Shown piece by piece: positions 1 to 5,135 of a stretch of DNA of 5,890 nt. This DNA comes from Spirochaetota bacterium. Its GTDB lineage: Bacteria > Spirochaetota > Spirochaetia > Treponematales > Treponemataceae. The translations under genes and the position numbers were made by a program. Each line of letters starts with the position of its first letter. The stretch's first letter is position 1. The stretch covers positions 1 to 5,890 of the forward strand of contig JAEWMY010000022.1 in assembly GCA_023393015.1 (NCBI GenBank). Reading direction: 5' to 3'. Under the pieces are notes generated by a model. It made no database searches. It was not told the origin of the DNA and was given only the letters and a program-made list of their open reading frames with translations.

Positions 1-1019
1 GCAAGGACCCGAAGTGCCTCGAATACATCGGGAAGATCGAGAACGCCTCGGAGCTCCTCCTTTCCGTCGTCAACGACATCCTCGATTTCTCGAAGATGCA
101 GGAGCACAAGTTCTCGCTCAACCCGGAAAACTTCAACCTGTACGATCTCAAGAAGATCATCTCGGACCTCTTTACGCTCAAGGTTCAGCAAAAGGGCCTT
201 TCCTTTCTCGTGGAATTCAACTGCCCCGAACGCTTCTACGTGTTCGGCGACCAGTTCCGGCTTACCCAGATATTCATCAACCTCGTCGGGAACGCGATCA
301 AGTTCACCGACAGCGGTTTCGTCTCCGTCTCCCTCAACCACGAACAGATAGGCCAGGACATCATCCTCCGGTGCGCCGTCCGCGATACGGGATGCGGGCT
401 GTCCGAGGAGGACATGACGAAACTCTTCACCGACTTCGAGCAGTTCGGGCAGGTACTCGTCAAGACGCACGAGGGAACGGGCCTCGGCCTCGCCATCTGC
501 AAGCGGCTCGTCGAGCTCATGCACGGGGTTATCTGGGTCGACAGCTCGCCGGGAAAGGGCTCGTCGTTCTATTTCATCGTCGTCATGAAAAAGCCCCTCG
601 AGGTATCCGGCGGCGAGCTTTCCGCGGCGCTTCCCTGTATTCCCAGAAAGACCGGCCGCGTGCTTCTCGTCGAGGACAACGACATCAACAGCGAGATCGC
701 CGAGACCCTCCTCGCGAACGCCGGGTGCGTCGTCGACCGGGCCGTCGACGGTCTCGAGGCGGTAGAGCTCTGCCGATCGCTCCCGCCGGATTTTTACGAT
801 CTCGTGCTGATGGATATTCACATGCCCCGCATGAACGGGTATGATTCCGCGAGGATCCTGAAGACCGAGCTCAAGGTGCGATGTCCCATCCTGGCGGTGA
901 CGGCCACGAGCGAAAACGCCGAGATGCTCGAGAAGAACAGCGACGTAGTCGCCGGGTACATCGTGAAGCCGTACGATCCCGAGGTGTTCCGGGGGCTCTT
1001 CGGCCCGGAAAACGGCTGA
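1..1019 (+). CDS. Hybrid sensor histidine kinase / response regulator, C-terminal part (5'-truncated by window)
   Basis: Two-component signalling protein that would autophosphorylate on a histidine and pass the phosphate to its own receiver domain. The first complete codon is at base 3, leaving 338 visible residues; the start, any sensor region and the H-box lie left of the window. Visible residues 1-31 match the second helix of HisKA (LLLSVVNDILDFSKMQ). The HATPase_c domain follows (about 75-195), with N-box NLVGNAIKFT (Asn97), G1 box DTGCGL (Asp128), F-box-like FTDFEQFG and G2 box GTGLGLAI (158-165). After a linker of about 20 residues comes a full receiver domain (about 218-335), with acidic pocket VEDN (Glu224, Asp225), phospho-acceptor Asp271 in LMDIHMP (codon 813-815), Thr300 and Lys322 in VKP. 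All expected catalytic residues in the visible part are present. No HPt or output domain follows, so phosphate must go to another protein or the receiver modulates the kinase. The signal sensed cannot be told. The stop is 31 bases before the thioesterase gene. Confidence 0.93.
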   Translation, partial: KDPKCLEYIGKIENASELLLSVVNDILDFSKMQEHKFSLNPENFNLYDLKKIISDLFTLKVQQKGLSFLVEFNCPERFYVFGDQFRLTQIFINLVGNAIKFTDSGFVSVSLNHEQIGQDIILRCAVRDTGCGLSEEDMTKLFTDFEQFGQVLVKTHEGTGLGLAICKRLVELMHGVIWVDSSPGKGSSFYFIVVMKKPLEVSGGELSAALPCIPRKTGRVLLVEDNDINSEIAETLLANAGCVVDRAVDGLEAVELCRSLPPDFYDLVLMDIHMPRMNGYDSARILKTELKVRCPILAVTATSENAEMLEKNSDVVAGYIVKPYDPEVFRGLFGPENG

Positions 1020-1050
1020 TAGCTCGCGGATAACTGGAGGAGACCCTGTC

Positions 1051-1458
1051 ATGGATACGTTCACGCTTGTCAGGACCGAGCATTTGAACCACAACGGAAA
1101 GCTTTTCGGCGGACAACTGCTCAAATGGGTGGACGAATTCGCCTGGCTCGCCGCGGCCCGCGATTTTTGCGGTTCGGTGCTCGTTACCCGCGCGATGGAC
1201 AACAGCGAGTTCAAGTACGCCGTGCCGAACGGGTCCATCCTCCGTTTCAGGGTCGAACAGCGAAACCTCGGCGTAACCTCCGTCCTCTATTCCGTGGACG
1301 TCTTCGCCGACATGCCGGGCAGTGTCGAGGAAAAGCTCATATTTACCAATAACGTGACCTTCGTGGCCGTGGACGAGAACGGCCAGAAAACCCCGTTGAA
1401 CCGGAATTCCAGGTGCCGGGAGATCCGTTCGGGCGGATCCTGGCGAGCGAGCGAGTGA
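1051..1458 (+). CDS. Acyl-CoA thioesterase, hot-dog fold (YciA/acyl-CoA hydrolase-like)
   Basis: Predicted cytoplasmic enzyme that hydrolyses acyl-CoA to a free acid and CoA. The 135-residue length fits a single hot-dog domain. The diagnostic segment is near the N-terminus: HLNHNGKLFGGQLLKWVDE (residues 11-29), matching the family pattern N-x-N/H-G-x-L-F-G-G-x-L-x-x-x-x-D. Asp28 is at the position of the catalytic acid in YciA-type enzymes. The central hot-dog strands follow (VTRAMDNSEFKYAVPNGSIL, about 45-64), and the late strand TFVAVDENGQKTPL (about 107-120) is also typical. The ATG at 1051 is supported by a strong Shine-Dalgarno GGAGGAG at 1036-1042, eight bases upstream. The short gap after the kinase gene, with no visible terminator, suggests co-transcription, though no functional link is evident. 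The last residues (RSGGSWRASE) come from a GCGA-repeated stretch and look like a non-conserved tail. Substrate chain length cannot be inferred. Confidence 0.9.
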   Translation: MDTFTLVRTEHLNHNGKLFGGQLLKWVDEFAWLAAARDFCGSVLVTRAMDNSEFKYAVPNGSILRFRVEQRNLGVTSVLYSVDVFADMPGSVEEKLIFTNNVTFVAVDENGQKTPLNRNSRCREIRSGGSWRASE

Positions 1459-1480
1459 CGCGAAACATTTGCCCCGGGTG

Positions 1481-1501
1481 TTGTATTTAGTGTATCATAC
1501 A
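1481..1501 (+). promoter_or_regulatory. Promoter-like AT-rich element with inverted repeat upstream of the VOC gene
   Basis: This lies in the 84-base gap before the VOC gene. TATCAT at 1493-1498 matches the -10 consensus at five of six positions. TTGCCC at 1469-1474 is a weak -35 candidate with an 18-base spacer. The -10 sits inside a perfect inverted repeat, TGTAT-C-ATACA (1491-1501), and another TGTAT half-site starts nine bases upstream at 1482. The layout would suit a repressor operator over the -10, but this is inferred from sequence alone. Confidence 0.4.
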
Positions 1502-1528
1502 GTAGCGAATAGGCGTTTTACCGTCGTG

Positions 1529-1535
1529 TAAGGAG
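1529..1535 (+). promoter_or_regulatory. Ribosome binding site TAAGGAG deciding the GTG start of the VOC gene
   Basis: TAAGGAG ends seven bases before the GTG at 1543 and thirteen bases before the in-frame ATG at 1549. The spacing favours the GTG start. Confidence 0.7.
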
Positions 1536-1542
1536 TGTTTCC

Positions 1543-1905
1543 GTGAAGATGAAAAGCGTGGTAATCAGGACTACCGACATCCAGAAATCGATCGCGTTCT
1601 ACGAGAAGGCCCTCGGCTTTACCTTCGACTCTATGATATCCGCGGCCCCGGGAAAGCAGATAGCCTTTCTGTCGGACAAGAACGGCGGCGGTTCCATAGA
1701 ACTTCTGTACAACGAGCGCGGCAAGTCTATCTCCTGCGGAAGCGTCTCCCTGACCTTCAGCGTCGACCAGATCGGCGAAACGGAGAAGTATCTCGTCGCG
1801 AACGGCGTGCGGATCATCTCCCCGCCCCGAACGATCAAGGACGGAAAGAAGATCCTGACGGCGGTCGATCCGAACGGGGTCGAACTGGATTTTATCGAAG
1901 AATGA
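1543..1905 (+). CDS. VOC-superfamily protein (glyoxalase/bleomycin-resistance fold), metal site degenerate
   Basis: A 120-residue single VOC protein with two beta-alpha-beta-beta-beta modules. Module one runs from VVIRTTDIQKSIAFYEKALGF (starting at residue 6) through SIELLYNERG (51-60). Module two runs from GSVSLTFSVDQI (66-77) through TAVDPNGVELDFIEE (106-120). Both show the usual family signatures: D-I-x-x-S-I-x-F-Y near the start and D-P-N-G-x-x-x-x-F near the end. Aligned by eye to E. coli glyoxalase I, its metal ligands H5/E56/H74/E122 correspond here to Ser5, Glu53, Ser67 and Asp116. Both histidines are therefore missing and classical glyoxalase I activity is unlikely. It could be a non-metal VOC binding protein, an enzyme with another chemistry, or a resistance or binding protein. 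The GTG start is chosen from the upstream TAAGGAG. The gene is probably transcribed from its own promoter, and the true substrate is unknown. Confidence 0.85.
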   Translation: MKMKSVVIRTTDIQKSIAFYEKALGFTFDSMISAAPGKQIAFLSDKNGGGSIELLYNERGKSISCGSVSLTFSVDQIGETEKYLVANGVRIISPPRTIKDGKKILTAVDPNGVELDFIEE

Positions 1906-1925
1906 GCGGCTAGTCCGCGACGACG

Positions 1926-1955
1926 TTGTTTTTATGCCCGGCCTGAGTGTATAGT
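1926..1955 (+). promoter_or_regulatory. Putative promoter of the lipoprotein operon
   Basis: TATAGT at 1950-1955 matches the -10 consensus at five of six positions. TTGTTT at 1926-1931 is a weak -35 with an 18-base spacer. The -10 is preceded by the same AGTGTAT context seen before the VOC gene. Transcription would start about 10-15 bases before the lpoB-like start codon, giving a very short leader. Sequence-based call only. Confidence 0.4.
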
Positions 1956-1965
1956 TACTTGATAC

Positions 1966-1970
1966 GGAGG
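1966..1970 (+). promoter_or_regulatory. Ribosome binding site GGAGG for the LpoB-like gene
   Basis: GGAGG ends six bases before the ATG at 1977 and three bases before the ATG at 1974. It lies inside the open frame that extends back to a GTG at 1947. That makes the longer GTG start unlikely and favours 1977, with 1974 (one extra Met) possible. Confidence 0.75.
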
Positions 1971-1976
1971 AAAATG

Positions 1977-2585
1977 ATGAAAAACCGGATACTTATCGCG
2001 TTCGCGTGCGTCCTCGCAATCGTCCTTGCGTCCTGTTCGTCCGCGCCCAAGGTAACCCGCGTGTCTTCCGATACGCAGACCGACCTGAGCGGATACTGGA
2101 ACGATACCGACGTCAGGATCGTCTGCGAGAGCCTTCTGAAAGACTGCCTTTCCTCGCCGCGCGTCGCCCAGTTCGAGAGAAAGACCGGCAACCAGCCCGT
2201 CATCATCGTCGGCTCGTTCCGCAACCAGAGCGACGAGCATATCGATACCTCCATCATCACCAAGAAGATGGAAACCGCGATCCTCAACAGCGGAAAGGCC
2301 GAATTCGTCGCCTCGAGCGGGGAACGCGGGGAGCTTCGCGACGAGCGCCGAGAGCAGCAGTCCTGGGCAAGCGAGGAAACCGCCAAGGCCCTCGCGAACG
2401 AGACCGGCGCCGATTTCATGATGATCGGCTCGGTCAAGACGATCGTCGACCGCGCGGGAAAGACCTCGACCAGGACGTATTTCGTCTACGCCGAGCTGAT
2501 CGACCTCGAGTCGAACCGGAAGATATGGATCGGCGAGAACGACTCCATCAAGAAGGTCATCAAGGCTCCGCTCATCAAGCTGTGA
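1977..2585 (+). CDS. LpoB-like lipoprotein (penicillin-binding protein activator LpoB family)
   Basis: Predicted envelope lipoprotein of 202 residues. The signal peptide has a basic start (MKNR), a hydrophobic core (ILIAFACVLAIVLA) and a lipobox LASC with the lipidated Cys20. A short Ser-rich tether leads to an LpoB-type domain (about 40-200). Recognisable family segments are DLSGYWNDTDVRIV (36-49), VIIVGSFRNQSDEHIDTSIIT (75-95), ETGADFMMIGSVKTI (142-156), and the C-terminal YAELIDLESNRKIWIGE (171-187). In E. coli, LpoB is an outer-membrane lipoprotein that activates the peptidoglycan synthase PBP1b. Whether this distant homologue does the same is not shown by the sequence. An FlgO/TolB-N-like role is the main alternative, since those domains share the fold. 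The start at 1977 is chosen from the GGAGG spacing. It is the first gene of a three-lipoprotein operon, and COG3014 starts 32 bases downstream. E. coli lpoB has no long Pro-rich spacer counterpart here, so the tether is short. Confidence 0.87.
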   Translation: MKNRILIAFACVLAIVLASCSSAPKVTRVSSDTQTDLSGYWNDTDVRIVCESLLKDCLSSPRVAQFERKTGNQPVIIVGSFRNQSDEHIDTSIITKKMETAILNSGKAEFVASSGERGELRDERREQQSWASEETAKALANETGADFMMIGSVKTIVDRAGKTSTRTYFVYAELIDLESNRKIWIGENDSIKKVIKAPLIKL

Positions 2586-2617
2586 CGCGACCGATCCCGA
2601 TAAAAAAAGGTTTGTGG

Positions 2618-3937
2618 ATGAACAAGACGGTATGCGCCGTGTTCGCGGCCGCGTGCGTGGCGACGTTGGCGTCGTGCGCCAGCGTTGAACACCATAAGGG
2701 ACCCGACGCCTCGTTCGGGGCGGGAGACTATCAAGCCGCCCTGAAGCAGACGCGCGCGCAAAAGGGCAAGGGGTACCGGGACAAGGACGCGGTATTGTTC
2801 AATCTCGACGTCGGGATGCTCTCTCATTACGCCGGGGACTTCGCCGAGTCCTCGAAGCGGCTGGGGGAGGCCGAGCGGGGAATCGAGGCCGCGTTCACCA
2901 GGAGCGTGACGCAGGAGGTTTCCTCGTATCTCGTCAACGACTCCACCAGGGAATACGCGGGAGAAGATTACGAGGACATCTACCTGAACGTCTTCAATTC
3001 CCTCAATTACTACCGCGCGGGATCCCTCGACGGGGCGCTCGTCGAGATCCGCAGGATCGACAACAAGCTCAAACACCTTTCCTCGAAATACGGGGTGGCG
3101 ACGACGAACGCCCAGCGGGCGGCCCTCGAGAAAAACCGGAACGTGCCCTACGACGCCGACGCGCATTCCGCGAAGTTCGCCAACTCGGCGCTTGCCCGGT
3201 ATCTCGGAATGCTCTTTTACCGCGCCGACGGTCTGTACGACGACGCGCGCATAGACCGCGACCAGATCAAGCTCGCGTTCGCGAACCACAAGCACGTGTA
3301 CGGCTTCCCCGTTCCCTCCTCGCTCGACGAGGAGCTTTCCGTGCCGCGTGGGATGGGCCGCATCAACGTCATCGGCTTCAGCGGAAAGGGCCCCCTCAAG
3401 ACGGAGAAGGTGGACCGGATATTTCTCAAGGGAGATAAATGGGTCAAGATCGCCCTTCCCGTGATGACGAAGCGGCCGTCAGCCGTCGCGCGAGTCGACG
3501 TGATTCTCGACGACGGCAGGCGCTTCGACCTCGAGGTGATCGAGGACTTGGCGGCCGTCGCGACGGAGACCTTCAAGGCGAAGGCGGGATTCATCTATTT
3601 CAAGACCATCATCCGGTCGATCGCCAAGACGACGACCTCGATGGCGCTCGAGAAGTCATCCAAGAAAACCAAGAACTCCGACAACGCCCTGCTCTTGGGT
3701 CTTTTGAGCCTCGGCACGCAGATATACGCGGAGGCGAGCGAGCAGGCCGATTTGCGGATATCACGCTATTTCCCGGGAAAGGCGCACGTCGGCGGGTTCA
3801 CCGTGGAACCCGGGACGTATTCCTTTACCGTCCGGTATTTTAACGGCGCGAATCGCCTCATCGAGAGCGTGAGGTTCGAGTCAGTCGAGGTGCGGCCGGA
3901 CAGGCTGAGCCTTTCGGAGGCAGTATGCGTAAAATGA
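2618..3937 (+). CDS. COG3014-family lipoprotein with N-terminal TPR-like helices
   Basis: A 439-residue predicted lipoprotein of a family without an established function. The signal peptide ends in the lipobox LASC, with Cys20. The N-terminal half (about 30-225) is helical and TPR-like: GAGDYQAAL (35-42), the segment from FNLDVGMLSHYAGDFAESSK (61-80), YEDIYLNVFNSLNYYRAGSLDGALVEIRR (118-146, family-typical), and ALARYLGMLFYRADGLYDDA (191-210). Next come beta-rich segments (GRINVIGFSGKGP, 247-259) and a Lys/Thr-rich stretch (340-353). A hydrophobic helix, NALLLGLLSLGTQIYAEA (356-373), follows. The C-terminal signature is ADLRISRYFPGKAHVGGF then VEPGTYSFTVRYF (377-408). The ATG at 2618 has AAGG at 2607-2610, seven bases upstream; an in-frame TTG at 2612 is less likely. 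It sits 32 bases after the LpoB-like stop with no terminator between. Its end overlaps the LPP20 start by 13 bases. TPR repeats suggest it binds a protein partner, plausibly another product of the operon. Confidence 0.88.
   Translation: MNKTVCAVFAAACVATLASCASVEHHKGPDASFGAGDYQAALKQTRAQKGKGYRDKDAVLFNLDVGMLSHYAGDFAESSKRLGEAERGIEAAFTRSVTQEVSSYLVNDSTREYAGEDYEDIYLNVFNSLNYYRAGSLDGALVEIRRIDNKLKHLSSKYGVATTNAQRAALEKNRNVPYDADAHSAKFANSALARYLGMLFYRADGLYDDARIDRDQIKLAFANHKHVYGFPVPSSLDEELSVPRGMGRINVIGFSGKGPLKTEKVDRIFLKGDKWVKIALPVMTKRPSAVARVDVILDDGRRFDLEVIEDLAAVATETFKAKAGFIYFKTIIRSIAKTTTSMALEKSSKKTKNSDNALLLGLLSLGTQIYAEASEQADLRISRYFPGKAHVGGFTVEPGTYSFTVRYFNGANRLIESVRFESVEVRPDRLSLSEAVCVK
3916..3920 (+). promoter_or_regulatory. 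Ribosome binding site GGAGG for the LPP20 gene, inside the COG3014 gene
   Basis: GGAGG lies within the last codons of the upstream gene. It is four bases before the ATG at 3925, and thirteen and nineteen bases before the in-frame ATGs at 3934 and 3940. Four is a short spacing, thirteen a long one. The ATG at 3934 overlaps the upstream TGA as ATGA, so the true start is uncertain among the first two. Confidence 0.6.
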
Positions 3938-5064
3938 GAATGACCGTTTCGCGCGCGACGCTCGTCGCGCTTTGCGTCCTTATATCGGGTTGCGCGTCCA
4001 CGCCGTCGTCGGCGCGGGATCCCGCCAGGCCGGCATCCGGCGCGGGTCAGGGCGCCGCCGGGAAGACCGTCCCGGGCAAGGCTTCCGCGGGCGCCTACGA
4101 TCCCGAACCCTCGTGGGTGGCGAACCCGAGAAACGCCTTTCCGGAAGAGCGGTACGTATCCGCGGTCGGATACGGCGAAAACCGGGAGGCCGCCGAAAAA
4201 AGCGCGATGGGCGCGCTCGTCGCGGTATTCGGCCAGACCGTCAAGGGCGAGACGACCGTGAGTTCGCGGTATCTCGAGGCCGTCAAGAGCGGGGCGCTCG
4301 AAGTGTCCGAGAGCACGGACGTCGGGCGGGCGGTAACGAGTTCGTTCGCGCTCGAGACGGTAGTCGGCGCCGAGATAAAGGGCGTGTGGGACGACCGTTC
4401 GCGGACCGTGTACGCCGTCGCCGTCATGGACCGCATGAAGGCGTCCATGCTGTACGCCGATCTCATCGAGTCGAACGAGTCTTCGATCCGCTCGCTCACG
4501 TCAATTCCCGATTCGGAACGGAACACGATGGAGGCCTACGCCCGGTACGATCTCGCCGCCGAGATCGCCGAGACGAGCGGGCGGTTTCTCAACGTCCTCT
4601 CGGTCGTCAATCCAGGCGCGGCCGCCGCCCGACGCGGCACGACGACGCGGGCCGAGGACCTTCGCGTCGTCGCCCTGAAAATAGCGCAGACCATACCGAT
4701 CGCCGTGTCGATACGCGACGACCGTGACGGCCGGATCGCCGCCGCCTTCTCGGCCGTACTGACGGCGGCGGGCTTCATGACCGGCGGGTCCGGTTCCCGC
4801 TATTCCCTCTCGGGTTCCCTCGCTCTTTCGCCGGTCGAACTGCCCGACAATCCGAACAAGTTCGCGCGGTATACGGTAGACGCGACCCTCAGGGACGCCG
4901 TCACGGGGAACGCCCTCCTGCCGTATTCCGTTTCCGGCAGGGACGGCCATACGTCCCAGTCCGAGGCGGAAAACCGCGCCGTACGCGCGGCAGAGCGGAA
5001 GATACGCGGGGATTTCGGGACAGCCTTCACCGGGTTCGTCTCGGGCCTCGGCGGGAAGAAGTAA
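3925..5064 (+). CDS. LPP20-family lipoprotein
   Basis: A 379-residue predicted lipoprotein. The signal peptide has a basic start (MRKMRMTVSR), a hydrophobic core (ATLVALCVLI) and lipobox ISGC with Cys23. A long Ala/Gly/Pro/Ser-rich linker (24-58) looks like a flexible tether. The LPP20 domain (about 60-175) begins with PSWVANPRNAFPEERYVSAV, then GYGENREAAEKSAMGALVAVF. It contains the usual pattern of a short aromatic motif, G-x-G and an Ala-rich helix, and ends with the strand RTVYAVAVMDR (160-170). A helical middle (175-230) is followed by a C-terminal alpha/beta domain (245-375). That domain includes SIRDDRDGRIAAAF (262-275) and a SEAENRAVRAAERKI helix (346-360), which echoes the ENREAAEKSA helix of the first domain. 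LPP20 relatives include Helicobacter LPP20 and the Vibrio FlgP lipoprotein; the role here is unknown. Translation is probably coupled to the preceding gene through the 13-base overlap. It is the last gene of the operon, followed by a tandem repeat and a terminator. Confidence 0.88.
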   Translation: MRKMRMTVSRATLVALCVLISGCASTPSSARDPARPASGAGQGAAGKTVPGKASAGAYDPEPSWVANPRNAFPEERYVSAVGYGENREAAEKSAMGALVAVFGQTVKGETTVSSRYLEAVKSGALEVSESTDVGRAVTSSFALETVVGAEIKGVWDDRSRTVYAVAVMDRMKASMLYADLIESNESSIRSLTSIPDSERNTMEAYARYDLAAEIAETSGRFLNVLSVVNPGAAAARRGTTTRAEDLRVVALKIAQTIPIAVSIRDDRDGRIAAAFSAVLTAAGFMTGGSGSRYSLSGSLALSPVELPDNPNKFARYTVDATLRDAVTGNALLPYSVSGRDGHTSQSEAENRAVRAAERKIRGDFGTAFTGFVSGLGGKK

Positions 5065-5110
5065 CGCGACAGATACAACGCGGGAGAATCAACGCGACAA
5101 AAACAACGCG
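5063..5110 (+). repeat. 14-base-period tandem repeat, about 3.5 units
   Basis: AACGCG occurs at 5063, 5077, 5091 and 5105, exactly 14 bases apart. The units are AACGCGACAGATAC (5063-5076), AACGCGGGAGAATC (5077-5090) and AACGCGACAAAAAC (5091-5104). A fourth starts AACGCGAAAG before becoming the terminator stem. Units 1 and 3 agree at 12 of 14 positions. The array begins with the last two bases of the LPP20 stop codon and fills the gap up to the terminator. Confidence 0.75.
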
Positions 5111-5135
5111 AAAGGCGCCGAAAGGCGCCTTTTTT
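5111..5135 (+). terminator. Rho-independent terminator of the lipoprotein operon
   Basis: A perfect nine-base stem, AAAGGCGCC (5111-5119) and GGCGCCTTT (5124-5132), is closed by a GAAA tetraloop (5120-5123). It runs into six T (5130-5135), three of which can pair in the stem. It points along the + strand and ends at the mraY stop codon. On the - strand the hairpin is followed by only TTT, then CGCG, so it would be a weaker terminator for mraY. Confidence 0.92.

Noticed and set aside
14..844. Arg/Pro-rich open frame overlapping the kinase
   Set aside because: Composition is typical of an out-of-frame read of GC-rich DNA, and the kinase frame carries all the expected motifs.
1443..1454. Triple GCGA repeat at the end of the thioesterase gene
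   Set aside because: Only three four-base units inside a non-conserved tail; no sign of a frameshift or a functional element.
1906..1933. Possible weak terminator after the VOC gene (GCGG-CTAGT-CCGC followed by a T run)
   Set aside because: The stem is only four base pairs and the T run at 1929-1933 starts about ten bases after it, so it does not fit a Rho-independent terminator; the T run is better read as part of the -35 region.
2602..2608. Run of seven A before the COG3014 start, considered as a phase-variable tract
   Set aside because: Seven bases is short, and it lies just upstream of the AAGG ribosome binding site with normal spacing, so there is no evidence of switching.
2006..2617. 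Long open frame upstream of the COG3014 start, joined in frame with it
   Set aside because: It overlaps the well-supported LpoB-like gene, is Arg-rich as expected of a shifted frame in GC-rich DNA, and the lipoprotein signal peptide plus ribosome binding site place the true start at 2618.
2486..3295. Long - strand open frame opposite the COG3014 gene
   Set aside because: No recognisable motifs and Arg/Val/Gly-rich, as expected for an antisense shadow of a coding gene with strong codon bias.
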